From Gracilaria domingensis (Eukaryota; Rhodophyta; Florideophyceae; Gracilariales; Gracilariaceae): a stretch of 64,000 nucleotides of DNA. Shown here piece after piece: positions 1 to 9,600 of this stretch. Where the stretch lies: positions 326,504-390,503 of the forward strand of contig VCMS01000006.1 of assembly GCA_022539475.1 (NCBI GenBank), given 5' to 3'. The notes below the pieces were generated by a model. That model made no database searches, was not told the origin of the DNA, and saw only the letters and a program-made list of their open reading frames with translations. Numbering within the stretch: position 1 is the stretch's first letter; each line of letters starts with the position of its first letter. The position numbers and the translations under genes are program-made.

Positions 1-1447
1 CAGAACCAGTCGTATTGTCGAAGTCTGACAGGTATACCGGGAGCCCTCGAGTGATGCAGTACCGATACAAATCATCATCTAAAGCCACTATAACGAGCCA
101 CGGAAAGACGCCTACCGCACGCATCGAACACGCAAGTTCGCTGATGAGAAGCCTTTCCGCAAAATCTCCAACGACGAGGAAGACTAAATCTGCTCCCGTT
201 GTGGAAGAGACCACCTGAAGCAACTGTTTCTGAGTGAGCGGTAAACCGAATACTGCTGGCTCATGGCCCTCATCTATAGATCCCGATATTATGAATCGAT
301 CACGATGCTTGCTCCCGTAGTTTTTGCTCAACAAGCCACAGAAGATCGTACGTGAATGGTTGACTATGAATGGGTCATTCAAAGTGGAGGGTACGAATGA
401 AGAGTGCTCACATCTACATGAAGCTGGTCTAACCCTTCGAAAGAGGCAGATACCATTCGATTCGTAACAGGTGGCGAGTTTTAGTGGGGCGTGCAAAGTA
501 GTACCCATCTGCTGCTCAAATGAACCATGAGAAGAAGACAAGTACGAGTTGATAAAGGTTTCAAATTTCTCACGAGCCCCATTGCTCCAAAACAGGTCAT
601 CTGTCGTTCTGACACCTTTCACCAAGTTATAGTTATGGGTTACATGGACGAGGGTAACCGCTTCAGAGAGATCAACGACTGAACGCCTTTTTTGAGCAAT
701 AGTTTCATGCGTTAACCAGTTATCATACCTCCCCCTGCCGAAAATGAACCGCGGAATTGGTCCCTGCAGCAAAGGACCAGATGAAGTATCCCATACCCAC
801 AAATCAACGCCGCCATAAGTATGTAAGGTGCCTGTCGTGCGTGCTTGTTTGACCGCATGTTGTCTGAATGAACGTCTCAACAAGGAATTTGCACGATATG
901 GAGTGGATGATACGTCCCACCTTGCTGCGATGCCAAGCCAGCCGGGCGATAACTCGGTTTGAAGTTTACGGACGGCGAAGAGAAAATCATCGAATAACAG
1001 AATATCGGCATTGAGGAAGACCACGATGTCGGCAGATGAAGAATTGACAACGTGGAGCATAGAATTTAGCATTGGAACTTGAAGGAAGGTTTGGTCGATA
1101 TTGCGCTCATGCTGCAAGTGAAACTTGGAACAAACTTGTGCGTAACCGGCGCCGTTTCCGAGTAGCGTGATAAGAGGACGCGGATTTAGCTGAAGCCATG
1201 AATTGATCGCTCTTATCTGGGGGTCCCTATCCGCACCGACGAATGGCTTCGGTGATGTGAAGAAATGGATTGACGGAAGAGCCTTGAGGCCGAGATGTCG
1301 TGAAGTTCCATGAATAAGGGAAGCACAAATATAGTGACGATGAACTCTGCGCACAATAACTATACATATTGATACGAGGAGCGCAAGATAAGTATACAAG
1401 GCGGAACGAAATGGAACAATACGAGGTTGAGATAAACGGCGATTCAT
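1..1447 (-). CDS. Type II membrane glycosyltransferase, two GT modules (partial, 3' end off window)
   Basis: The minus strand is open without a stop from an ATG at 1447 to the window edge (about 482 codons). It starts with a short basic tail and one hydrophobic segment (about residues 15-36), the layout of a Golgi type II enzyme. Residues about 60-290 resemble the nucleotide-diphospho-sugar transferase module of plant and algal proteins: a GNGAGYAQV-like motif, a VFLNADILLFDDF metal/sugar-nucleotide motif, then GGVDLWVWD and FGRGRYDNW. From about residue 395 a second module begins (DLVFLVVGDFAERLL, then LVIVALDDDLYRYC), which looks like the start of the GT77-type Nucleotid_trans fold. A role in cell-wall or glycoprotein glycan synthesis is inferred; substrate is unknown. 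It is transcribed divergently from the AAA ATPase. Its C-terminus lies before base 1. Confidence 0.72.
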   Translation of the reverse strand, partial: MNRRLSQPRIVPFRSALYTYLALLVSICIVIVRRVHRHYICASLIHGTSRHLGLKALPSIHFFTSPKPFVGADRDPQIRAINSWLQLNPRPLITLLGNGAGYAQVCSKFHLQHERNIDQTFLQVPMLNSMLHVVNSSSADIVVFLNADILLFDDFLFAVRKLQTELSPGWLGIAARWDVSSTPYRANSLLRRSFRQHAVKQARTTGTLHTYGGVDLWVWDTSSGPLLQGPIPRFIFGRGRYDNWLTHETIAQKRRSVVDLSEAVTLVHVTHNYNLVKGVRTTDDLFWSNGAREKFETFINSYLSSSHGSFEQQMGTTLHAPLKLATCYESNGICLFRRVRPASCRCEHSSFVPSTLNDPFIVNHSRTIFCGLLSKNYGSKHRDRFIISGSIDEGHEPAVFGLPLTQKQLLQVVSSTTGADLVFLVVGDFAERLLISELACSMRAVGVFPWLVIVALDDDLYRYCITRGLPVYLSDFDNTTGS

Positions 1448-1954
1448 GTTCGTATGCATCGCAATGATGCTCGACAGAGATCGGGATGGACATCGTGATG
1501 GGGTGAAGCACAGAATGATTCTGTATCGGCATTCATCACAGTGCAAGGTCAAGACTTGCTCGAGGCAATTACAACGGTCGCACAATAAGATAGTCACGTC
1601 GACAATAGAGAATGCCAAGAAAGCTTTTTTCGTTCTTGAAAAGTCGGTGAGCATCGAGAAGGGATGGACTTCGATTTTACGCGACCATTGCAGAAAAATC
1701 TGCATGAAGCCGTTTGATTGGCTCCATTGATTCGTTGTGACGACACGTGAACACTCTGTCGCCAAAGGAAAGCTAATGTTGGCCAATGTGGAGCAAGCTG
1801 CTGCCCATCGCCGTCGCTTCCAGCGTTCGCGGCGGAATTCCCGGAATGTACTGGCCTTGTTTGCCAGCCTTCTTAGCTCGCAGCTGTGGCGAGTAGCAGT
1901 ATTTGTTTGCGCTCCTATCCCACTCGTCGCTCAACTCGTACCGTACCCTTTCAA
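1448..1954. promoter_or_regulatory. Divergent intergenic region between GT and AAA ATPase
   Basis: About 500 bases separate the ATG of the glycosyltransferase (-) from the first usable ATG of the AAA ATPase (+), so both promoters must lie here. Overlapping open frames in the interval lack any recognisable protein. No TATA box or clear motif was found. Confidence 0.4.
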
Positions 1955-3673
1955 ATGGTCCCTTCCATGCGCCTCCTTGCGCCGCATTTGGGACCGCTCA
2001 GCGCAAGACTGCGATGCATTTTGTTTCGTTCTTCATTTCTTGCTAGGACATTTTCTCCTGGGCTACATCAGCGCTTTGATCATTTTCGTCTGAAAGCGCG
2101 GCACATATCGAGCAGAGCTCAGGAAGTTTTTCATTTCACGTCGGGACCAAGTTTCTTCCCGGTCATTGCTGCTTCAGCGGTTGCACTATCTCTTTGTGAC
2201 CATGCGTTCTGCGACGCCCAGCTCCAAGGAATTACGTGGCCAACTCTTTTACAACACCTCCGAGACGCGCAAGATTCTCTTTCGATTCAGTCAGGATTCA
2301 CTGCGGTTAGGCGCCCTCTGGACGAGAACACGGACTCATGGTCTTTTCATCTCACATTCCCCATCTCCGACAAAGCTGACATATACTCACTTTTGACCAC
2401 GCTTGCGAAGGCTTTGGCGAGTGAAAGTTCCCAGTCACCACGAATGGACATTGACGAGAGTCCCACACGAACGGTGCTAACCGTCAGCCATGATGCGTTT
2501 CAGTTAGAAGTATCCGTACCCCGATTGGGCGGCTTTGACAGTTCTGTTGCGGTTGAACTCTTGAGAGCTGGTCCTGATGCAAAGTTTTCGCAGACCGAGG
2601 TTGACGCTCTGATCCAGGCGTATGCGATTTGTCAAACAGCTCCACAGCATGAGGGTGGCTTGTTGGATGGTAAAAACAGTGTTGATTATGGGCCACGGAC
2701 TATCCTGGACAGAGACAGGTCCCGCCAACACCCTTCTATCCCTTACGACTACAAAAGCGCTCGACCTCGTGCTTGGGACAAGCTACTTGAAATGGGTGTG
2801 GAAGTGTTCGATGGAAAGTCTTCGAAGTTGACTTGGGATGCATTGGCTGGATATGAAGATGTGAAGAAGAGAGTTGACGATACACTCACATTACCTCTGA
2901 AACATCCACAAGTGTATGACAAGATCGTGAGAGGGACTAGAGAACGGTTTGAATCTAACTTGCCTAAAGCGATACTTTACGAAGGACCACCAGGCTGTGG
3001 AAAGACGCTCTCAGCGAAAATACTCGCAGCTAGTATTGGAGTGCCTTTCGTACATGTTCCTCTTGAAACAATTTTGAGCAAGTATTACGGAGAAACTACG
3101 AAGAAGTTGGCAGATATTCTTCAAACGGCCAATGAGCTTGGCAAGTGCGTAGTTTTCATTGATGAGTGTGATTCTATTGGACTCAGCCGCAATTCGTCTA
3201 CCGAGATTCATGAGGTAACAAGACGAACTCTGAGCGTACTCTTGCGGCATATTGATGGAATGGATGGCCCACAAAATAGCATTTTGTTAGCAGCAACAAA
3301 CCATAAGGAAGATATCGACCCTGCGCTCATGTCCCGTTTTGATGTTGTGGTCTCGTTTCCGTTGCCTGATATGGATACGAGAGCTGCGATTTTGGCACTT
3401 TACGCCAAACATCTTTCAAAGGATGAGTTGCGAATGATAGCTCAAGATTCATATGGGTTTTCAGGAAGAGAACTTCTTGACCTTTGCGAAGAGGCTGAGC
3501 GAACCCACGGCGGGAGCTTGGTGAGGAACAACCCGAACAGTTCGAGACAAGTCGAGTTGCCAACAATCGATGAGTATTTGGCTGCACTCCGACGAAAAGC
3601 TCCTCATGTAGTCGGTCGTCAGGAACGTACAAGGGCGAGAATAGGAAGACCCGCACAATCTCTAGCAACTTGA
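1955..3673 (+). CDS. Organelle-targeted AAA+ ATPase
   Basis: A single AAA+ domain protein. The frame is open from about 1886, but the first ATG in frame is at 1955 and a second is at 1967, so translation probably starts at one of these. The N-terminus is rich in Arg/Ser/Leu with few acidic residues, like a mitochondrial (or plastid) presequence, and a hydrophobic stretch follows around residues 65-80. The AAA core has Walker A GPPGCGKT near residue 344, Walker B VVFIDECDS near 400, sensor ATNHKEDIDPALMSRFD and an AAA lid, followed by a basic tail. It resembles the ATAD1/Msp1-like and plant organellar AAA proteins that unfold or extract membrane proteins, but the long N-terminal region does not match a family I can name. 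Function beyond ATP-driven remodelling is not supported. Confidence 0.8.
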   Translation: MVPSMRLLAPHLGPLSARLRCILFRSSFLARTFSPGLHQRFDHFRLKARHISSRAQEVFHFTSGPSFFPVIAASAVALSLCDHAFCDAQLQGITWPTLLQHLRDAQDSLSIQSGFTAVRRPLDENTDSWSFHLTFPISDKADIYSLLTTLAKALASESSQSPRMDIDESPTRTVLTVSHDAFQLEVSVPRLGGFDSSVAVELLRAGPDAKFSQTEVDALIQAYAICQTAPQHEGGLLDGKNSVDYGPRTILDRDRSRQHPSIPYDYKSARPRAWDKLLEMGVEVFDGKSSKLTWDALAGYEDVKKRVDDTLTLPLKHPQVYDKIVRGTRERFESNLPKAILYEGPPGCGKTLSAKILAASIGVPFVHVPLETILSKYYGETTKKLADILQTANELGKCVVFIDECDSIGLSRNSSTEIHEVTRRTLSVLLRHIDGMDGPQNSILLAATNHKEDIDPALMSRFDVVVSFPLPDMDTRAAILALYAKHLSKDELRMIAQDSYGFSGRELLDLCEEAERTHGGSLVRNNPNSSRQVELPTIDEYLAALRRKAPHVVGRQERTRARIGRPAQSLAT

Positions 3674-4815
3674 GCATGTCGTTTGGGAGCTTCGTGCACT
3701 ATGGATTTGTGAAGAAAGTGACCGGAGTATCCAACACAAGCCCATGCGACTGTATTTTGCGTGTCTGGGACGAATGTCATTAGAGAGTAGAGTAACACTC
3801 TACGAGTTACCTGACGGAATCGAGGAGTGGCGAACGAGTTTTACGCCCGCCCAAGGAAGCAGTGGCCAAACTTTTGACAGTGAAATCCGTAGTCTTTTTC
3901 GGAATGCAGAGTAGCGACGGCACATCGAACAACCATCAGAGCGTCTCTCGTTGAGGTGTTCTATAAAGATAGGCGAGTATAGCATGCTTATCACCTATTA
4001 CAATCACTTCAAGAGCAAAGTGCTGAATATCTGTCACACATCGCAACTCGTATCGCCTCTGGCTTTTGCAATCCCGGCACAGCGACGGGGGTGTATTGAT
4101 GTTCATGAGCAGGGATTAACCTTGAACTTTGTACAGGTACATACTTCGTGAAATGAAGGACTCCACTCAAATATTACCGCTCATTAACTCTTGTCACCTG
4201 CTGCATAACTTGACGTCATTGCGGAGGCTGGATATCGTAGTAGTTCAGGGATCTGTTGTCATCGTCATTGAAGCGCTGTAAGAAAGCTACGTGCATATGT
4301 AAAAGATAAATGCGTAGGCGTAAACACATCAAATTCAAACAGTTCCTCGGCTGTTTAAATCAAAAGCTCTCCATAGAACCTTCTAGTTCCTGGTAGATGG
4401 TTCATTCGTGGCGACATTCAGGCTAGAGTTGCAAGAATTCACGGTGCGCTCAAAAGCCAGATAGGTTACCATACGTCCTTCTTCATTTGCGTACACTACT
4501 GGTAAATGTTAAGCTGCTAGAAAGGAAAGGTGAGTGACCGGTGATCAATGGAAAGTCTTGATATAGCATGACTTTCCATTGATCACTGTCCATCAATGTA
4601 CATGATTAAACATCTTCAATGGCATACAGAAGTGGTTCTTTCCAAATCAGCTTTGTTTCGCGTGATCCATCCTGATATCAAACCTGTAGATTACAGCAGC
4701 CATTTTATTCATAACATGCGAGTGTTCTCTAGCTGAACCTAATCGGGTTACAAGAATATCACATATTCCATATGAGGTATCAAAAATTTGATCTTCATCG
4801 ATCTCCGGTTAGTGC
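3674..4815. other. Intergenic region, hairpin only
   Basis: About 1.1 kb between the AAA ATPase and the next spliced gene. Only short frames without family resemblance occur. The one notable structure is the perfect inverted repeat at 4541-4586, listed separately. Otherwise I see nothing in it. Confidence 0.5.
4541..4586. repeat. Perfect inverted repeat, 17-nt arms, 12-nt loop
   Basis: The arm GTGATCAATGGAAAGTC at 4541-4557 is repeated as its exact reverse complement at 4570-4586, separated by a 12-base AT-rich loop. There is no T-tract behind it, so it is not a bacterial-type terminator. It is one of several intergenic foldbacks in the window. Confidence 0.85.
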
Positions 4816-4905
4816 GTGATCTCTTGCCAACTAAACACTCCTATTTATCTATGGCCTCTCCATGTCCTCCCCAGGAATTGGAGAGAGGTGACAAAAGCTC
4901 TCGTG

Positions 4906-5535
4906 ATGCTTCTCGTTGCTCTTTTTCTCAGCCTTGCTACAATATCCGTAACCGTGAAAGGTTATCGGACAGGTTCGGCTTCTAGAAAGCAGACTGAAGT
5001 GCCTTTCGATACCTTTTCGCATATCATTGTCGGCTCCCGAAAAGGAAATGAACCAAAAGTTCTGTGCCAAACATGCGTCAATGACGATCGAAGGGGGAGG
5101 AAGTTATCTCTTTCTATGTTCCCGCGGATGAACGTCAGCTCGATGTTGAAACGAATGGGGGCTTCTTTTCAAGTGTACGGGAGAACAGGAAAGAAGTTGA
5201 GCATGGAAATGGTGGACTCCGTTTCCTGGGATTTAAATCATGATAATGGTGCGCAGTACATGGTTAGTTGGTGCTCTCTTTCTGATTGTCTTTGAAAAAG
5301 GGGGCTTGACAGATTTGCTGACGACTTCCTCTGACGTTCTTTTTGTCTCGCAGATTGATGACCCGGTTCTGTTTCAAGGTGAAGCAAAAAGGAAACGTAT
5401 ACTATTTCTAATGCTGCATGCTTTCTTGTTTCGCATTTTGTTTTGAGCCTGAAGTTTCAAAGCTTTGTTTTCTTGATAGATGGCTGGTCAACCGTAACAA
5501 GCCCCGGACTTGCAGGGTATGGTCTTTATAGATAA
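4906..5535 (+). CDS. Small secreted or membrane-anchored protein, three exons (unknown family)
   Basis: Proposed exons are 4906-5262, 5354-5378 and 5480-5535; introns are GTTAGT...CGCAG and GTGAAG...GATAG. Joining them keeps one frame ending at TAA 5533-5535 and gives about 145 residues. The chosen ATG (4906) yields a hydrophobic leader MLLVALFLSLATISVTV suited to a signal peptide or anchor; an in-frame ATG at 4816 would add 30 residues. Features of the body are a CQTC pair, a basic RRGRK stretch, and the segment FPRMNVSSMLKRMG. Without splicing the first frame stops in the intron at 5295. I do not recognise the family. The splice model is inference; cDNA would settle it. Confidence 0.42.
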
Positions 5536-6358
5536 GATATGAAACATGAAGATGTCAAACCTGTTAAAGCATACAAGAAAAAAGACTGGCAAAGCAGCCT
5601 TCTAAAATATTTTAGGTACAGTGTACTGCATAATCCACACAGCTAAATCCACGCAGCTACAGCGCCTTTTAACCCATTTCCTAACCTTCGTATCTGGACA
5701 AGAGTTTTGAAAAGAATTCGTCATTGTCAGTCGTGGTACGAAGTACGTGTAACGTGTAAGACGTGAACGATTGATGATTTGGTAAGCACCACACATCCAG
5801 CAATGCTACACAGCTTACGGCGATAGGCACGTCATTCAAACTTCCTGATTGGCCGACACTGGCGTGCGCAACGTGGTGTTTCACCTTCAAGAAAACCAGC
5901 CCCGGCATTGCTGTACGGGTTCCATCCCGGACCGAATTCCTGTCTTATGGCGGCACGCGCCTTACTTCTTCCGTCCGCTGCCGTTACGAAAGAGCTCGTA
6001 TATCTATTATGGAACGATTTCAGTTTGCGGGCCATGTCAGAGCGGCCCCAAAGATAGTTCGCCAACATTTCTGGGCGTTGAGAGGTCGAATTTATCTCAT
6101 GGTCCCTTCTTCATGTGGACAGCTTGCAACCTTGTTGTACAACGGCAGTGCTGTCTACGAGAGTGACATTTTGGCTCTTGGCTTCTCGTGGAGACCTTTG
6201 AAGAGTGCTGCTCTCTACCTCCATTTCTCCTCCTTCCCCATCTCCATCCTTCAGAAACCCTATCGCAGCGACAGCCCGAGACTCTGCTGAGAATCTCTGC
6301 TTGCGCCGGCTCCCACTAACAGCTTCGTATACACTACGTTGTCCGACAGCCTTTGACT
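5536..6358. other. Intergenic region upstream of CHMP5
   Basis: About 820 bases with only short overlapping frames on both strands and no recognised protein. The last 150 bases before the CHMP5 ATG are pyrimidine-rich and are probably 5' UTR/promoter. Confidence 0.4.
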
Positions 6359-7051
6359 ATGGGTCTTTTTGGAAAGCAACCGCAAATCGTGAACGCACCT
6401 TACGTGCAGCCTCCTCGCCGTGAGCCACAAGGCCCTTCTATGGATGAGGCGATCCACAACTCTGAGCTACGCACTACGAGTCTTGAAGCACGAATTCGGA
6501 AGGTCGATGCAGACATTCTCAACTACAAGCGCGAAATGCAACGTTGCCGTCCAGGAACTAGTACGCATTCTATGTACAAGCGCAGAGCGTTGCAGGCTAT
6601 GAAGCAGAAGAAGTCATTGGAACAACGAGCCGCAATGAATGCCAACGCTACCTTCAATCTGGAGCAGGTCCGAGATGTCAAGTACATGCAACAGGATAAC
6701 ATGGCCATGGTACAGAACTTGCAAGCCGCTAATCAGGAGATGCGAAAGGCGCAACAACATATTGACATTGATCAGATTGAAGAGCTTCAGGACGAAATGC
6801 AGGATGCTCTGAGTGACGCCAATGAAATTCAGGAGGTCCTTGGTCGTTCATATGATGTTGACTACGTCGATGAGTCCGCTTTGGAGGCTGAACTGAACGA
6901 GCTAGAAGAAGATGCGCTTAACTACGCTGCTGGTGATAGCCTTTCCGCTCCGAGCTACTTGCAGCCGGTTCCTCCTATGGCAGCTGCGAGCTCGACGACT
7001 GTGCGGCCCAACTATGAACCGCCTCAAGGCATGCCTGCACAAAGATACTAA
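6359..7051 (+). CDS. CHMP5: ESCRT-III subunit CHMP5/Vps60
   Basis: A 230-residue Snf7-family protein. The ATG at 6359 gives MGLFGK, the normal short basic start of CHMP5; the two upstream codons of the frame begin at a non-ATG codon. Long charged helices follow, with the CHMP5 signature IDQIEELQDEMQDALSDANE then EVLGRSYDVDYVDE, and ELEEDALNYA before a Pro-rich tail carrying the C-terminal interaction region. In the family, this protein assembles on endosomal membranes, binds LIP5/Vta1 and tunes Vps4-driven disassembly of ESCRT-III in multivesicular body formation. Net basic N-terminus and acidic C-terminus fit. The gene is single-exon and complete. Confidence 0.93.
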   Translation: MGLFGKQPQIVNAPYVQPPRREPQGPSMDEAIHNSELRTTSLEARIRKVDADILNYKREMQRCRPGTSTHSMYKRRALQAMKQKKSLEQRAAMNANATFNLEQVRDVKYMQQDNMAMVQNLQAANQEMRKAQQHIDIDQIEELQDEMQDALSDANEIQEVLGRSYDVDYVDESALEAELNELEEDALNYAAGDSLSAPSYLQPVPPMAAASSTTVRPNYEPPQGMPAQRY

Positions 7052-7392
7052 TTTAGCTTGCCATTGTACAGCGTTCACCGCACCTGTGCGTCATGGAGCG
7101 CATCCATAGTGGTACTTTTGTCTTCCGCGTTTTACGCTGTACCGCATGAATTGAAACTTCTCTTGCATGCATAGCAACAAGTGTTGAATGAAGCAATCAT
7201 ATACAGCATTTCAAGTTTTGTGTAAGTTGCTGTTATCATCATCATGTCATCAAAGTAGAGAGTATTACTGTTTCGATGTTAGAAGAAAATGAAACGTATT
7301 GCACCAAAGTTAGTTCTTCGCTAACTGTAGACCTTGCTCGTTCGCTATGCTCCACCCGCGCTCAAAGTATCGACAATTTATTAAGTTTTGAG
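7052..7392. other. Convergent 3' intergenic region
   Basis: About 340 bases between the tail ends of CHMP5 (+) and the TIG-propeller gene (-). It is AT-rich compared with the coding flanks and probably holds both 3' UTRs. No other feature seen. Confidence 0.4.
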
Positions 7393-9600
7393 TTACAACA
7401 AGTAGACTTCGACAGGATCGTCCATGTATTCATATTCCCCATGCCCCGATGGCCTTGTCCGAAGCAACCCTTTCATCCCGACAACAGAGACAGTCTTCGA
7501 GCCTCCCTGGAAATTAGGGACCCTGCAGCCCACGCTTCTTCCATCAGACGCATAGTCTCTGTAATCCGTGCACTCAATGCCTCCAAAGTAAATTCGTACA
7601 CTCTCATCAAGGCCCACGCCATTGATTGTCACAAAATTACCCCCACTGGTAACTCCTCTTCTGGGGGTTATGGTTATGATACGGACACCATCTTCTTCTG
7701 GTTCAATAGGAACCATTGCCAGAATTCTTGACTGCTTCACTTTTGGCATGAAGAGCTCTCCTCTTAGCCCAACCTCAACAGATAGACCGGAATCGTTGTG
7801 TAACTCATACGGCTGTTCTGCCAACGCGCTTAAACCGTCCAGTCGGGCTAGTTTCAAACTCCCTCCCTGGCCCCATGAAAGCTTGCTTAGCACGAGTTGT
7901 CCTCGCAAACGTGAGTTAAATGAGTTCGCAGTGTATTCCACGATTCCATTTGTTGAGCTCTCCACTGTAGCTACAGGTTTCGAATATCCTTCCACATCAT
8001 CCTCGTCGCCTCGCACAAACTTACATTGTCGCGGGTCATCTCGGGCGCGGTTCCAGTTTGGATGCCCGTAGTACGATCCTTCCGTGATGTGCAATAGCTT
8101 GTCTTTGAATCCTTCTTGTCTTCCAGCCGTATTGCATCCGGTTGCAATAGGACCAAATCCGGTGTTTGGCCCATTATCCAAACCGTATATACCTCCATTC
8201 GAGTGTCTAGCGAGGCCATACACATTCCGAAGGCCTGTGGCAAACACTTCGACTGTACCTGAAACAACGCGAGCAGTGCCAGGGTCTTCTCGTTCCGAGT
8301 ACTTTATGTTTCCATCAAAGTCGACAATGCTGAGGTCAAAGCGCAAAATAGCTCCAGACAGCGGAGATTCGGGTATGCCTCCAATTTTATCACCGTGAGT
8401 ATGAACACCAGCATTCGTCGAGCCTCCGATCGCTACCAGCAATGCGCCGTCATTTGTGAACACTAAATTGTTAACAGCATGGTCGTTTGCTGATACTGGC
8501 AACCCTGTGACGAGATTCCGCTCAAAGGATAGGCACTCGCTTTCCTTGGTTGACCAAATCTCAATCCTTCCATTATCCCATTCTAAATTCTTCCCTTTTG
8601 AACGCCAGAACAAGGTAGATGTCGAGATATACAATCGCAAGGACTCATGCTCCCGTGGATGGAATGCCAAACCAAGTATCGACCGCCCTTCACCCGCATT
8701 ATCAGAAGCACAGGAAGAGCGAACGATTTGGGAATCATCGATGTCTAGAACATGAACAAAACCGTTTAACGAGCCTGCATAGTATCTAGTATCTGGTCCA
8801 AGCTTGAAGGTTGTGAGCTGTGCAATATTATAATCACTGCCATCAGGAGCCTTAACGTATGTGGCACGAAATTTGATGGGGCTTTCTTGAGAGGCAACGT
8901 AAGTGAACTGAATGTCCTGGGCGCTTGTACCAAATCCTGTTGTGATATAAACATTTACAGATTGAGGCTCTTTGACAGAGGGAACGCGAAAGTTAAGCTC
9001 GGCATCACTGATGACATGCGGTCGAATAAGTTCGTTGGCAAAGTAAACATGAGGATTATTGTAAAATCCGACTCCTCTTATGGTAACGACTGTCCCCCCA
9101 TGAGTGCCCCCACTTTGGGGATGTATGGATGCAACATAAGGTTTCAGATTCTCCCCAGGATGAGGTTCTCGTACTTGAACATAAGTATATGCGCTCGCTT
9201 CATCTCCAGTACTATCTGTAACGATGAGTTTGAGAATGGTAACACCGAGGAAGAAATTGGCTGAGAGGTGAGGAGATGCTGTCTCCAGAATTTTTGCTCC
9301 AGAATTTATGCTAAACCACTGATACTTGACGATGCTGCCGCTTGTCGGCGGAGGTCCGTGATCAAAGTAGTGGGTGTGGGATTGTGTTGCATCGAGGGTA
9401 ACTGCATTCATTCCATCACCATTCCAGTCGACAGAGAGATACGGTCCGCCTGGTTTAGCGTGAGCTTGATGGTCTGGTGCTTCGATAGGGTCCTGAAACT
9501 TTACGCATGTTACGGGCACGAGGAAGAGGAGTAGATAGTAGAGAAGGATGCAATACCGGTAATTGAGTCTCATAAGGGTTCTCAGTGCGAAAGGCGTCAT
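7393..9600 (-). CDS. Secreted IPT/TIG and beta-propeller (glucose/sorbosone-dehydrogenase-like) protein
   Basis: A 735-residue single-exon protein with a cleavable signal peptide (hydrophobic run YYLLLFLVPVTCV near residues 21-33). Order of domains: a PKD-like beta-sandwich at about 45-140 (GGPYLSVDWNGDG, then LIVTDSTGDEASAYTYVQV); an IPT/TIG domain at about 155-235 (SGGTHGGTVVTIRGVGF); a six-bladed-type propeller at about 245-620 with LGLAFHPREHES, ATGLRNVYGLARH and YYGHPNW, as in PQQ-type sugar dehydrogenases and NHL/SMP-30 relatives; and a second IPT/TIG at about 635-725 (ITPRRGVTSGGNFVTINGVG). The architecture points to an extracellular or cell-surface carbohydrate-binding or oxidising protein, but no catalytic residues can be claimed. 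Similar PKD-TIG-propeller proteins occur in algae and oomycetes. The second Met (residue 10) is an alternative start. Confidence 0.8.
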   Translation of the reverse strand: MTPFALRTLMRLNYRYCILLYYLLLFLVPVTCVKFQDPIEAPDHQAHAKPGGPYLSVDWNGDGMNAVTLDATQSHTHYFDHGPPPTSGSIVKYQWFSINSGAKILETASPHLSANFFLGVTILKLIVTDSTGDEASAYTYVQVREPHPGENLKPYVASIHPQSGGTHGGTVVTIRGVGFYNNPHVYFANELIRPHVISDAELNFRVPSVKEPQSVNVYITTGFGTSAQDIQFTYVASQESPIKFRATYVKAPDGSDYNIAQLTTFKLGPDTRYYAGSLNGFVHVLDIDDSQIVRSSCASDNAGEGRSILGLAFHPREHESLRLYISTSTLFWRSKGKNLEWDNGRIEIWSTKESECLSFERNLVTGLPVSANDHAVNNLVFTNDGALLVAIGGSTNAGVHTHGDKIGGIPESPLSGAILRFDLSIVDFDGNIKYSEREDPGTARVVSGTVEVFATGLRNVYGLARHSNGGIYGLDNGPNTGFGPIATGCNTAGRQEGFKDKLLHITEGSYYGHPNWNRARDDPRQCKFVRGDEDDVEGYSKPVATVESSTNGIVEYTANSFNSRLRGQLVLSKLSWGQGGSLKLARLDGLSALAEQPYELHNDSGLSVEVGLRGELFMPKVKQSRILAMVPIEPEEDGVRIITITPRRGVTSGGNFVTINGVGLDESVRIYFGGIECTDYRDYASDGRSVGCRVPNFQGGSKTVSVVGMKGLLRTRPSGHGEYEYMDDPVEVYLL

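Noticed and set aside
1737..2093. 118-codon frame overlapping the AAA ATPase start
   Set aside because: It begins at a non-ATG codon, overlaps the supported CDS in another frame, and shows no domain.
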